Shown here piece by piece: positions 44,235 to 52,785 of a stretch of 64,000 nt of DNA. Source of the DNA: JACNKV01 sp964388155 (GTDB taxonomy: Bacteria; Fidelibacterota; Marinisomatia; Marinisomatales; JACNKV01). The notes below the pieces were generated by a model. It worked only from the letters and a program-made list of their open reading frames with translations, did not search any database and was not told where the DNA came from. A program made the translations under genes and the position numbers. The stretch lies in assembly GCA_964388155.1 (NCBI GenBank), contig CAYLYH010000007.1, positions 11,097-75,096 of the forward strand. The letters are read 5' to 3'. Within the stretch, counting starts at the first letter, position 1. Each line of letters opens with the position of its first letter.

Positions 44235-45431
44235 CTAATCTGCGTTTCGTATTTTTTTATTCAGCAGTCCGATCACACCGCAAAGCGCTGCACCGATACC
44301 TATCCAGAAAAAGACAATTCTCACATCGACGGAATTTGCGATAATCCCGACCAAAGCGGATGAAAGGGCGGTCATCCCCACCACGGCGATATGCACCATT
44401 GAGAACAGCCGTCCGTGCACGGCATTCGGAGTGTGCCGCTGAATGATGGCTGTCCGTGACACCGTGATCATCGGTATCCCGATGGCATGAATAGTGATAA
44501 AAACCATTACAAACAGTACTGAATCAGCCAGATAAAAGATCGAATACGTTACGCCGTCCAGGATCATCCCGATCAGCAGCAACCGTCCCGGGTTGATCTT
44601 TCCGCACAAACGATAGACAAAGAACGACCCTATCAGCATTCCCAGCGCCAGACAGGCTTCCACAAAAGCAAAGTCGGAAGCGGACCCGCTCAGCACCTCT
44701 TTAACCAGGATGGGCGTTCCGACAATAGCCGGCCCCATGATAAATAGATTGTTGATTACGGTCAGTCCGATAAAATAACCGATAAATGGATGTTCCACCA
44801 GATACCGAATTCCTTCTGTCAGATCTTTTACGGAGCTGTGGTCGGTCGGTTTTGGTTTTTGCTCCGGATGCCGAACCAGTAGCAACAGAACCGTGGCTAA
44901 GACAAAAGAAAGCCCATCAAGAATAAAAAGTGCTTTCAGGGAGATAAATCCCAGCAAAATTCCGGCTAATGCGGGACCGATTAACCAAGCGAACTGCTGG
45001 GATGTTGCCATCACGGAATTGATACGCACCAGTGAATCACGGTTGGTGATCGTCGGAATAAAGGCGTTCAACGCTGGCGGGAAGAGCGTACCGAAAGCCG
45101 CTCGGACGAACGCCAGTATCCCGATCATTAGGGTAGCTTCATGCCCAAGGTAAAGCATAATCGGAATAATAATGACCGTAAACGCCTGCGCCAGATTTGA
45201 GAAGATCATCAGTCCGATACGGTGAAGCCGATCGGAGAGGACACCGGCATAGAGGCTGAACAGCATCGCCGGCAGATAGGTGCCCATGGCGACCAGCCCC
45301 GTCACTGCGGGAGAGCCGGTAATGTCCAGGATCAGCCAGATGAGTGCCAGGTGGTAAATAGCATCCCCGGCGGTGGAAATCATCTGCGCGGACCATAGCA
45401 GCGGGATATTCTTATCTTTGGACTGAAACAT
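44235..45431 (-). CDS. MFS transporter, EntS/MFS_3-like
   Basis: Inner-membrane major facilitator of 398 residues, about twelve spans. N-terminal 'LWSAQMISTAGDAIYHLALIWLILDITGSPAVTGLV' and the loop 'GVLSDRLHRI' are typical of MFS_3-type exporters. 'NRDSLVRINSVMATSQQFAWLIGPALAGILLG' is the mid-domain signature, and 'ISRTAIIQRHTPNAVHGRLF'-like sequence (here VSRTAIIQRHTPNAVHGRLF) lies near residue 325. GC-richer codon use than its neighbours may hint at transfer. The substrate is unknown. Confidence 0.88.
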   Translation of the reverse strand: MFQSKDKNIPLLWSAQMISTAGDAIYHLALIWLILDITGSPAVTGLVAMGTYLPAMLFSLYAGVLSDRLHRIGLMIFSNLAQAFTVIIIPIMLYLGHEATLMIGILAFVRAAFGTLFPPALNAFIPTITNRDSLVRINSVMATSQQFAWLIGPALAGILLGFISLKALFILDGLSFVLATVLLLLVRHPEQKPKPTDHSSVKDLTEGIRYLVEHPFIGYFIGLTVINNLFIMGPAIVGTPILVKEVLSGSASDFAFVEACLALGMLIGSFFVYRLCGKINPGRLLLIGMILDGVTYSIFYLADSVLFVMVFITIHAIGIPMITVSRTAIIQRHTPNAVHGRLFSMVHIAVVGMTALSSALVGIIANSVDVRIVFFWIGIGAALCGVIGLLNKKIRNAD

Positions 45432-45522
45432 GACCGGTGAAAATACGCAAAATATTTTATTAGAAAAGATAGATGAGTTTTGAAGTAAATTTTATGAGAT
45501 TAATTACGGAATCAAACACATT

Positions 45523-45990
45523 ATGACCAAAACAGTTACCGGCGTCATCGATAGTTACGTCTTTAGACGAACAGTTGACGGACTTCGCTTTTTAATGCTG
45601 AAGCGAGCAAAAACAAAGATGTATGAACACCTTTGGCAGGGCGTTGCCGGTAAGATTGAACCGGGTGAAACTGCTTGGCAAACTGCTGTCAGAGAATTAA
45701 AAGAAGAAACAGGACTCACGTCCAAACGGATGTTCACTGCCGATTATGTCAGCCGGTTTTATGAAGCGCACAAAGATCGGATCAACCTTGTACCGGTTTT
45801 CGGGATTGAAGTCGATGATGAAAATATTACATTATCAGAAGAACATTGTGAATTTCGCTGGATTACCGCCGCAGAAGCAGAATCTTTACTCGTATGGAGA
45901 GGACAAAAAGAGGGCTTACGGACAGTTAATGAAATGGTATTAAAAAACGATGACCGAATGCGGTGGTCAGAAATAAAAACGGAGGAATAA
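45523..45990 (+). CDS. Nudix hydrolase
   Basis: A 155-residue pyrophosphohydrolase. The Nudix box is complete: GKIEPGETAWQTAVRELKEE then TGL, matching G-x5-E-x7-R-E-U-x-E-E-x-G-U (about residues 43-65). The N-terminal 'VTGVIDSYVFRRTVDGLRFL' resembles dihydroneopterin-triphosphate pyrophosphatase-like members. The substrate is a nucleoside diphosphate derivative, not specified. It lies four bases before the peroxiredoxin ATG; GGAGG inside its 3' end is the next gene's ribosome-binding site, so the two form an operon. Confidence 0.93.
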   Translation: MTKTVTGVIDSYVFRRTVDGLRFLMLKRAKTKMYEHLWQGVAGKIEPGETAWQTAVRELKEETGLTSKRMFTADYVSRFYEAHKDRINLVPVFGIEVDDENITLSEEHCEFRWITAAEAESLLVWRGQKEGLRTVNEMVLKNDDRMRWSEIKTEE

Positions 45991-45993
45991 ATT

Positions 45994-46449
45994 ATGTTAG
46001 AAATCGGCACACAGGCACCGGCGTTCAGTCTGCCGGATGCAAACGAAAATACGGTATCACTACAAGATTATAAGGGACAAAAATTCGTTCTGTGGTTTTT
46101 CCCAAAAGCCAGCACCCCCGGATGAACATCCGAAGGAAAGGGATTCCGGGATGAATACCAATCATTTGAGAAAAAGAATATCGCGATTATCGGGATGAGC
46201 GCTGACACGCCAAAACGTCAAAAGAAATTTGCGGAAAAACACGGGTTCCCGTTTCCGCTTCTTTGTGATGAATCCAAAGAAGTGCTAAAAGCCTACCACG
46301 CTTGGGGACCAAAAAAATTCTACGGACGGGAATACGAAGGTATTTATCGAATTACGTATATCATCGATGAAAAGGGTGTGATTGAAAAAGCCTATCCGAA
46401 AGTGAAAACAAAAACCCACGCCACGGACATTCTCAGCGACTTGGGTTAG
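45994..46449 (+). CDS. bcp: Bcp-type peroxiredoxin with selenocysteine (in-frame UGA)
   Basis: A thiol-type peroxidase of 151 residues that reduces hydroperoxides in the cytoplasm. ATG at 45994 follows GGAGGAATAAATT. The N-terminus 'MLEIGTQAPAFSLPDANENT' is standard. At codon 44 (46123-46125) the peroxidatic site TPG-x-T is encoded TGA instead of a Cys codon, and the frame continues intact for 107 codons ('TSEGKGFRDEYQSFEKKN', 'PFPLLCDESKEVL', 'YEGIYRITYIIDEKG') to TAG. The active-site position and a hairpin right after it point to selenocysteine. The resolving Cys usual five residues downstream is absent (Lys/Gly there), so it would be a 1-Sec enzyme. Standard gene callers would report only 46195-46449. 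Confidence 0.88.
46123..46153 (+). promoter_or_regulatory. Bacterial SECIS-like hairpin
   Basis: Directly after the UGA (46123-46125), CATCC (46127-46131) pairs with GGATG (46149-46153). After a GAA/G internal loop, GGAA (46135-46138) pairs with TTCC (46144-46147), leaving an apical loop AGGGA. A guanine-containing apical loop 14-18 bases past the UGA is the expected bSECIS arrangement for SelB recruitment. All stem bases are within the coding frame. Confidence 0.72.
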
Positions 46450-46501
46450 TCAGTTGGCACCGGCTTTATTACTACAAAACTCCATTTATCCAATACTCCA
46501 A

Positions 46502-47437
46502 TCAAACCATCACCCCTTTTTCTGTGAACGCCGATTCATTCTGTGTTTCATCCAGATATCCCATCATAACAGAATGCCCGGTAACAGTAAAGGCTTTATC
46601 CGTGTTTTCGATTTTCGTCATGTGATTTGGTTCTTCACCAATCGTTAAAACTGCCGTGTTCTCCGGCCGAATGAAAACCGGAGCGGGATATCCGTCTTTT
46701 ATTTCACTCCAATCAAAATATAATTCGTAATCAGGATTTGGAAATTGATCCGGTAAGCCGATTTTCATATCAGGATTCTCCGTCGTCAGAACAGCGCCGG
46801 TGTAGAACGGCAGAACAACCTGAAACACCGCCCACGCAGTAGACATCGGCGGCAGATCAATGTGAAACGATTTTGTTTCATTCAGCCCGGAAGATAAATA
46901 AAATCCGTTCGCATTCACCAATAAATTATAATGGCTGAGTTTTATTCCACGTTTCTTGCTCCAAAAGACCATCGCTTCATCCGGTAGCAAACGGTTAATT
47001 TTGTGAACGTATTCCGTTGGGTACTCCAGTAGGCATTCGGGATAATCCCACTCATTGCCATCCAAAATGAAATCTGGTTTAACACCGCCAATCGCAGAGG
47101 TGATTTTTTCGTCTGTGATGACTAAAGAGGCTCCGACAGACCAAATCCCAAATGACATCAACTCAGCATACGGGAAGTCAAATCCATAAATGAGCACCCG
47201 ATGTTCATGCGTTAGTCCAAGTGATTCCAGCCAGTTCGCGGTTTGATTGACCAAATCTAAGATATGCTTGTTGGTCAAGTCGACATCTTTGTACGCAAAA
47301 TGATTAGCATATTTGACATTCTGCCCGGTAATCAGCCCCCGCAAATTAGGATACGGAACCATATACTCAATCGGCTCAACATTCCCATAGCATTGAGCAT
47401 TGTAGATTAATTTTGAAGTACTTGTGTCGGTTTTCAC
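46502..47437 (-). CDS. Truncated or degenerate adenylate-forming (AMP-binding-like) protein
   Basis: A 311-residue protein that aligns in outline with acyl-CoA/acid ligases: 'NQTANWLESLGLTHEHRVLIYGF' with 'YAELMSFGIWSVGASLVITD' is the N-terminal ligase core, 'IKLSHYNLLVNANGFYLSSG' follows the usual position of the phosphate loop, and 'VTGHSVMMGYLDETQNESAF' precedes where the Asp of the GD motif should be. The canonical T-S-G-T-T-G phosphate-binding loop is replaced by 'AMVFWSKKRG', and the C-terminal lid domain is missing. It is probably catalytically altered. It is the last gene of the amino-acid catabolic run, 21 bases after tyrosine phenol-lyase. Confidence 0.6.
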   Translation of the reverse strand: MKTDTSTSKLIYNAQCYGNVEPIEYMVPYPNLRGLITGQNVKYANHFAYKDVDLTNKHILDLVNQTANWLESLGLTHEHRVLIYGFDFPYAELMSFGIWSVGASLVITDEKITSAIGGVKPDFILDGNEWDYPECLLEYPTEYVHKINRLLPDEAMVFWSKKRGIKLSHYNLLVNANGFYLSSGLNETKSFHIDLPPMSTAWAVFQVVLPFYTGAVLTTENPDMKIGLPDQFPNPDYELYFDWSEIKDGYPAPVFIRPENTAVLTIGEEPNHMTKIENTDKAFTVTGHSVMMGYLDETQNESAFTEKGVMV

Positions 47438-47458
47438 GAATTTGTCATTCCTGAATTA

Positions 47459-48844
47459 TCAATTCGTAATTGGGGCGAATCGCGCCTGAAAGAACCGTAA
47501 ATATTCCGGTTCATACACAAACTTCAATCCTTTGATTTCATTACGCCGCTCATAAACCGCCGCGATGGATTCAGCAACGACATCCATATGTGCCTGAGTA
47601 TACACACGTCTTGGGATCGTTATTCTGACCAATTCAAGTTTCGGAAAATAATGTTCACCGGTTTCTTTGTTTCGCCCGGCGGATACAACACCACGCTCCA
47701 TCGTTCGGACTCCGTTTTCAATGTAAATTTCCGATGCCAGCGTTTGGGAGGGCAGCATATCCTGGGACAAATGCGGAAGGAATTTTTTTGCATCCAAAAA
47801 CACACCGTGACTGCCGATGGGCATAACAATTGGAATTCCATATTCGATAAGTTTATTTCCCAAGTATTGAACTTGTCCGACTCTCGACGCCATGTGGTCA
47901 TCGCTGACAGATTCCTTAATCCCGATTGCTACTGCTTCCATATCGCGTCCCGACATTCCGCCGTACGTGTGGAGCCCTTCATACATTACCACCATATTTT
48001 TTGCTTTCATGAAAACATCTTCATCATTCGTGGCAAGAAATCCGCCAATATTTACCAGCGCATCTTTTTTACTGCTCATCGTGGCATGATCGGTCAGCGA
48101 ACAAATCTCATGAATGATTTCACGGATGGTTTTATTTCTATATTCTTCTTCACGCTGTTGGATGAAGTAAGCATTTTCCGCCACTCTCGTCATGTCGTGA
48201 ACGATGGGAATATCATACGAACCACAGAGTGCCCGCAGGTCTTTCAGGTTTTGCATAGAAATCGGCTGTCCGCCGGCCATATTTACAGATGTCGCGATGC
48301 ACACATACGGAATTTTATCTGCCCCGACTCTATCAATGAGGTTTTGCATCTTGGTTAAATCGACATTACCCTTAAACGGATGTTCGTTTTCGGTGTCGTG
48401 TGCTTCATCAATGATAACATCCACAAATGTTCCGCCGGCAAGTTCTTGGTGCAGCCGCGTTGTCGTAAAATACATATTCCCCGGGACGAAATCTCCATCC
48501 TTGATCATAATCGTGGATAAAATATGTTCAGCGGCCCTGCCTTGGTGCGTTGGAACTAAATTTTTGTAGGTATAATATTCCTTCACCGTTTCGGCAAGAT
48601 GATAAAAGTTCCGACTGCCGGCATAGGCTTCATCGCCAAGCATGAGTCCCGCCCATTGACGATCACTCATCGCGTTCGTTCCGCTGTCGGTGAGAAGATC
48701 GATATACACGTCTTCCGATTTCAGTAAAAATGTATTATATCCCGCTTCTTTGATTGCTGTTAAGCGCTCTTCTTTGGTTGTCATTTTGATGGGCTCCACC
48801 ATTTTGATTTTCCACGGTTCAGCCCATGATCGTTTGTGTGTCAT
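47459..48844 (-). CDS. tpl: Tyrosine phenol-lyase (beta-eliminating lyase)
   Basis: PLP enzyme of 461 residues splitting L-tyrosine to phenol, pyruvate and ammonia. It aligns throughout with tyrosine phenol-lyase: 'AGYNTFLLKSEDVYIDLLTD', 'SGTNAMSDRQWAGLMLGDEA', 'VPTHQGRAAEHILS', 'GNMYFTTTR', 'TMSSKKDALVNIGGFL' (Schiff-base Lys) and 'GVRTMERGVVSAGRN'. The Arg in MERG is the tyrosine-lyase substrate residue; tryptophanases have a hydrophobic residue there. A Phe-rich 'RFFQARFAPI' ends the protein. AAGGAG precedes the ATG. Context suggests amino-acid fermentation or catabolism. Tryptophanase is the alternative, less likely. Confidence 0.85.
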   Translation of the reverse strand: MTHKRSWAEPWKIKMVEPIKMTTKEERLTAIKEAGYNTFLLKSEDVYIDLLTDSGTNAMSDRQWAGLMLGDEAYAGSRNFYHLAETVKEYYTYKNLVPTHQGRAAEHILSTIMIKDGDFVPGNMYFTTTRLHQELAGGTFVDVIIDEAHDTENEHPFKGNVDLTKMQNLIDRVGADKIPYVCIATSVNMAGGQPISMQNLKDLRALCGSYDIPIVHDMTRVAENAYFIQQREEEYRNKTIREIIHEICSLTDHATMSSKKDALVNIGGFLATNDEDVFMKAKNMVVMYEGLHTYGGMSGRDMEAVAIGIKESVSDDHMASRVGQVQYLGNKLIEYGIPIVMPIGSHGVFLDAKKFLPHLSQDMLPSQTLASEIYIENGVRTMERGVVSAGRNKETGEHYFPKLELVRITIPRRVYTQAHMDVVAESIAAVYERRNEIKGLKFVYEPEYLRFFQARFAPITN

Positions 48845-48980
48845 TTTTTTCTCCTTTTTTAAACCACCCGCCTATAAAACATCGGCGGACAGGCAGATTT
48901 CTCAGATTGCACAGATTGCACAGATATATTTATTGTGATTTCAATTAAGTCCGTGATGTTTGTAATGTTTTCTACAATAA

Positions 48981-50399
48981 TCAATAATCAATGTTAAAGA
49001 TTACTACTTTCGGTTCGGTCATTTCTTGCAGGGCAAATTTAATTCCTTCACGCCCAATTCCGCTGTTTTTTACACCGCCAAACGGCATTTGGTCCAACCG
49101 GTAATCGGTTGAATCGTTTATAATCACACTTCCAACTTCCAACTCATCAATGGCTTTATGTGCCTGGTTTATATCCTTGGTAAAGATGGCACCGTGCAAG
49201 CCGTAGTTCACACTGTTTGCTATTTCAATCGCTTCGTCAAGCGTAGTTATCTTTTTCAATAAAACCACCGGTCCAAATACTTCTTCGTATGTCAAAATTG
49301 CATCGTCAGATACATTCGTCAGCACTGTCGGCTCCAGCCGCGAACCATCTCTGTTTCCGCCGCATTCAAGCGTTGCCCCTATATCTGTGGCGTCTTTTAC
49401 CCATTTTTCAACACGTTTTGCCTCATCAATGGTAATCATAGGTCCGATATCTGTGGACTCATCAAGCTGCCGGCCAACTTTGAGGATCTTGGTTTTTTCA
49501 ACGAATATTTTAGTGAATGTATCGAATACATCACTTTGAATCAAAATCCGTTGCACGCCGATGCAATTTTGTCCGACTGCCCAAAATGCACCGGACACAC
49601 AGGATTCAACCGCCCAATTAATATTGGCATCGTCCATCACGATGACCGGCGAATTGCTGCCAAGTTCCATTCCGATTTTTTTTAGGCCGACTTTGCTCAT
49701 TACGTTTTCGCCTGCATCGACACCGCCGGTAAAACTCACCATTCTGACACGGGGATCAGTCACAAGAGCATCAGCGTTTTCGGAGGCATAACCTGTAACC
49801 ACATTCAAGACATGCGCCGGAAGTCCAGCTTCCATAAAAGCTTCGGCAAGTTTCAGTGCCGAAAGCGGTGTAACAGTTGCCGGTTTAAGCACAATGCTGT
49901 TTCCGCCCGCAATGGCAGGGCCTAATTTATGTGCAACTAAATTCAGCGGATCGTTAAATGGTGTGATTGCACCGATAATCCCAATTGGAACACGCTTGTA
50001 ATAGCCGGTTTTGTTTTCTGCCCCTGCGACGGAATCAAACGGGAGTGTTTCCCCTAAAATCCGACGTGATTCTTCCGCAGACACCATTAACGTATTCACG
50101 CATCGTGATGCTTCACCGCGTGCCTCTTTGATGGTTTTTGAACCTTCACTCGCAATTGTACGTGCAAATTCCTCTTGATTATTTTTGACAATCTCAGCAG
50201 TTTTATATAAAATATCCATCCGTTGGTGAACAGGCATCTTCCGGGCAATTTTAGCACCAATTTCGGCACTGTCGATTGCTTTTTTCATATCGTCCACTGT
50301 TCCGCGCGGAACAGTATCTACGACCGTTTGGTCATAAGGGTTTTCTATGTTTATCGTTTCATTTTTGGTGATCCATTCACCGGCAAGTAACATCTTCAT
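48981..50399 (-). CDS. NAD(P)-dependent aldehyde dehydrogenase
   Basis: A 472-residue aldehyde dehydrogenase superfamily enzyme. Active-site Cys lies in 'GQNCIGVQRILI' (about 280), the general-base Glu in 'GMELGSNSPVIV' (about 245), and the cofactor motif is 'VSFTGGVDAGENV'. 'PFNDPLNLVAHKLGPAIAGG' and 'YEEVFGPVVLLKKI' are standard. AGGAGG precedes the ATG. The aldehyde is unknown; with its neighbours it might oxidise semialdehydes from amino-acid breakdown, for instance from the homoserine dehydrogenase product. A family B fragment and 'ggcggacaggcag' lie at its 3' side (48861-48930). Confidence 0.92.
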   Translation of the reverse strand: MKMLLAGEWITKNETINIENPYDQTVVDTVPRGTVDDMKKAIDSAEIGAKIARKMPVHQRMDILYKTAEIVKNNQEEFARTIASEGSKTIKEARGEASRCVNTLMVSAEESRRILGETLPFDSVAGAENKTGYYKRVPIGIIGAITPFNDPLNLVAHKLGPAIAGGNSIVLKPATVTPLSALKLAEAFMEAGLPAHVLNVVTGYASENADALVTDPRVRMVSFTGGVDAGENVMSKVGLKKIGMELGSNSPVIVMDDANINWAVESCVSGAFWAVGQNCIGVQRILIQSDVFDTFTKIFVEKTKILKVGRQLDESTDIGPMITIDEAKRVEKWVKDATDIGATLECGGNRDGSRLEPTVLTNVSDDAILTYEEVFGPVVLLKKITTLDEAIEIANSVNYGLHGAIFTKDINQAHKAIDELEVGSVIINDSTDYRLDQMPFGGVKNSGIGREGIKFALQEMTEPKVVIFNIDY

Positions 50400-50408
50400 T
50401 ATTTCCTC

Positions 50409-51605
50409 CTAACTAACCACAGATTTCACGCTTTTCAATGCTTTTTCAAGGTCTTCGATCAAATCTTCAACATCTTCGCATCCGACGGAGAGACGAACCA
50501 GTCCATTGGTAATACCGGACTTTATTCGGCACTCTTTACTCATTCCAGCATGTGTCATGGAAGCAGGGTGTTGGATAAGGGTTTCATATCCGCCCAGAGA
50601 TACCGCCAATGTCGCGACAGTTACATTGTCCATGAGTTTTTTACCGGCACCCAGTCCGCCTTTGACTTCAAAACTCATCATCGAACCGGAACCGCTCATC
50701 TGTTGTTTTGCCAAATCGTGTTGGGGGTGGGATGTTAATCCCGGGTACCGCACCCATTCAATGTTTGGATGGTTCTCTAAAAATTTGGCAATTTGAATAG
50801 CATTTTGCTGTGCTTTTTCAACACGCAAAGAAATCGTACGCAATCCGCGGAGAACCAGCCATGCCTGATGCGGATCCATGGTTCCGCCCATTGAAAGCAA
50901 TACTTTCTTCGTTTTTTGCAGTAAAGTGTTTTCCTTAAAAACTAAAATTCCTCCGACGACATCCGTATGTCCGTTGATGAATTTTGTCATACTGTGCATC
51001 ACAATATCTGCTCCTAATGCCAGCGGATTTTGCAGCATTGGGCTCATAAATGTATTATCCACAGCTAGGGAAATATTGTGTTCATGTGCAAGGTCGGCAC
51101 AGGCCTGGATATCGGTAATATTGATGGTCGGGTTCGCCGGGGTTTCGATAAAAATTAACGCAGTCTCAGGGCAGATTGCTCTCCGGATATTTTCAATCTT
51201 GGTTGTATCCACGAAATCATATTTCACGCCAAATCGTGAAAATTCTTTTTCAACAACACCACGTGTCGGACCGTACATCGCATCCGTGCCGATAATATGT
51301 TTTCCCGAGCCGAGTAGCGCCATAAATAACGTGGAACTTGCCGCCATCCCGGAGGCGGTTGCTAACGCGCCAATTCCGCCTTCCAATGATGCAACTGCAT
51401 CTTGCAATGCATCTGTGGTCGGATTTCCGATTCGCGTGTAAATGTAGCCGTCTTCTTTGCCGGAAAACCGTGCACCGCCCTGATCCGCGGATTCAAACGC
51501 AAATGTGGATGTTTGATAAATAGGCGGGGACACACTGCCAAGGGGGTCTTTTATATGTCCCGCATGGGTGACAACTGTATCACGTTTTATATTTTTTAAA
51601 CTCAT
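50409..51605 (-). CDS. Methionine gamma-lyase-like PLP enzyme
   Basis: Cys/Met-metabolism PLP enzyme of 398 residues. Motifs: 'VSPPIYQTSTFAF', 'YTRIGNPTTDALQDAVASLE', 'GADIVMHSMTKFINGHTDVV' (Schiff-base Lys) and 'LIQHPASMTHAGMSKE', then 'LVRLSVGCEDVEDL'. It resembles methionine gamma-lyase, which releases methanethiol, ammonia and 2-oxobutyrate. The Cys found at the active-site entrance of the Pseudomonas enzyme (YGCT) is Pro here (MYGPT), so specificity could differ; cystathionine lyase or synthase activity is possible. GAGAGGAAG precedes the ATG. Confidence 0.85.
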   Translation of the reverse strand: MSLKNIKRDTVVTHAGHIKDPLGSVSPPIYQTSTFAFESADQGGARFSGKEDGYIYTRIGNPTTDALQDAVASLEGGIGALATASGMAASSTLFMALLGSGKHIIGTDAMYGPTRGVVEKEFSRFGVKYDFVDTTKIENIRRAICPETALIFIETPANPTINITDIQACADLAHEHNISLAVDNTFMSPMLQNPLALGADIVMHSMTKFINGHTDVVGGILVFKENTLLQKTKKVLLSMGGTMDPHQAWLVLRGLRTISLRVEKAQQNAIQIAKFLENHPNIEWVRYPGLTSHPQHDLAKQQMSGSGSMMSFEVKGGLGAGKKLMDNVTVATLAVSLGGYETLIQHPASMTHAGMSKECRIKSGITNGLVRLSVGCEDVEDLIEDLEKALKSVKSVVS

Positions 51606-51642
51606 AACTTCCTCTCTTTTTTAGCCACAGATTAAATCGTGG

Positions 51643-52677
51643 TTAATTAATTGCCAGCAAATCGGTAAGAATTGAAAATCCGGTTTCTATTTTACCGGCA
51701 CCGGCACCGACAATCGTAACGTCGCCCATTAAATCGGTTGAAAATGTCAATGCATTTGTCGCACCCATGATTCCTGCCAGCGGATGGGTCATCGGCACCA
51801 TTTCCGGTTTTACGGAGGCAATGATTGTTCCGTCTATAATTTCTGTTGAGCCAAGTAATTTCCAACGAGCATTTTGAGCTTTTGCGTTAACAATATCTTC
51901 TGATGTGATTTTCGTAATTCCTTCACATGACACATCATTAATTCCAAAACTTTGCCCCATAACAACATTGGTCAATATCGCAACTTTTGCACGTGCATCA
52001 TAACCTTCCACATCGCCGGTCGGATCGGCTTCGGCGTACCCGAGTTCCTGGGCTTTTGCGAGTGCATCATCGTAACTCATCCCGTTTTCCATTTCTGAAA
52101 GAATGTAGTTTGTCGTTCCGTTCAAAATCCCTTTTACAGATGTGATGGTGTTTCCGGCTAATGAACCTTCTGCCAAATTCAAAATGGGCGTTCCGCTTGC
52201 AACCGTCCCTTCAATTTTGAACTCAACATTGTTGTCCTGCGCCAGTTTCAGCATCTCCTGATACGCTAATGCCGCAGGACCTTTATTACTGGTTACAATA
52301 TGCTTCCCGGATTCAAACGCAGCCTTACAATGTGAGATTGCCGGCTCTCCGGTTTGCAGGTCGGTAAAAGCTAATTCACAAATAACATCCGCATTGGATT
52401 CTTTAATGGTTCGTAATGCATCCCACCCTGTTTCCAATGATGACTTCTTACATTTGCAATCATATTTGTTGAGTGATTTTCCGCTTTCGGCAAATTCCAA
52501 TAATTTGTCAACATTTAATCCTTCGTTGCAGTAAACCGATCCTTTCATGACATCAGAAACAGCCACAATTTTCCAATCGTAGTCGTGTTTTTGTTTCAGT
52601 TCATTTTTTTTGTCACGCAAGATTTCACATAAACCCTGTCCGACAGTTCCAAATCCTATGAGTGCTATTTTTTGCAT
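51643..52677 (-). CDS. Homoserine dehydrogenase
   Basis: NAD(P)-dependent enzyme linking L-homoserine and aspartate semialdehyde, 344 residues. N-terminal Rossmann motif 'IALIGFGTVGQGLCEIL', then 'GKHIVTSNKGPAALAY', 'EGTVASGTPILNLAEG' and 'LNGTTNYILSEMENGMSYDD' with 'AEADPTGDVEGYDARAKVAI', all signature segments with catalytic Lys and acidic residues. The usual C-terminal ACT regulatory domain is absent. Placed among catabolic PLP enzymes, it may run in the oxidative direction. AAGGAG precedes the ATG. Confidence 0.93.
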   Translation of the reverse strand: MQKIALIGFGTVGQGLCEILRDKKNELKQKHDYDWKIVAVSDVMKGSVYCNEGLNVDKLLEFAESGKSLNKYDCKCKKSSLETGWDALRTIKESNADVICELAFTDLQTGEPAISHCKAAFESGKHIVTSNKGPAALAYQEMLKLAQDNNVEFKIEGTVASGTPILNLAEGSLAGNTITSVKGILNGTTNYILSEMENGMSYDDALAKAQELGYAEADPTGDVEGYDARAKVAILTNVVMGQSFGINDVSCEGITKITSEDIVNAKAQNARWKLLGSTEIIDGTIIASVKPEMVPMTHPLAGIMGATNALTFSTDLMGDVTIVGAGAGKIETGFSILTDLLAIN

Positions 52678-52689
52678 TTTTTCTCCTTT

Positions 52690-52782
52690 GCCACTGAGTC
52701 ACGTAGGACACAGAGACTATCTAATTATGTGTCATGAGTAAATATCTTAATATTTTCTCGGTGTTCTCTGCGTCTCTGTGGC
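52690..52782. repeat. Family B 'cacagag' palindromic repeat
   Basis: A 93-bp imperfect palindrome: GCCACTGAGTCACG...GACACAGAG on the left and GTTCTCTGCGTCTCTGTGGC on the right. It fills the gap between the homoserine dehydrogenase start and the upstream PLP enzyme stop and is related to 23411-23470. Confidence 0.65.
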
Positions 52783-52785
52783 AGT

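Noticed and set aside
46123..46125. TGA read as a nonsense mutation splitting the peroxiredoxin gene
   Set aside because: The downstream frame is fully conserved in family sequence, the TGA sits exactly at the peroxidatic residue, and a bSECIS-like hairpin follows. A random mutation would not be expected to show all three.
47588..48358. A 256-codon plus-strand ORF antisense to tyrosine phenol-lyase
   Set aside because: It is a shadow of the PLP enzyme; composition (many His, Phe and Arg) and lack of motifs show no real protein.
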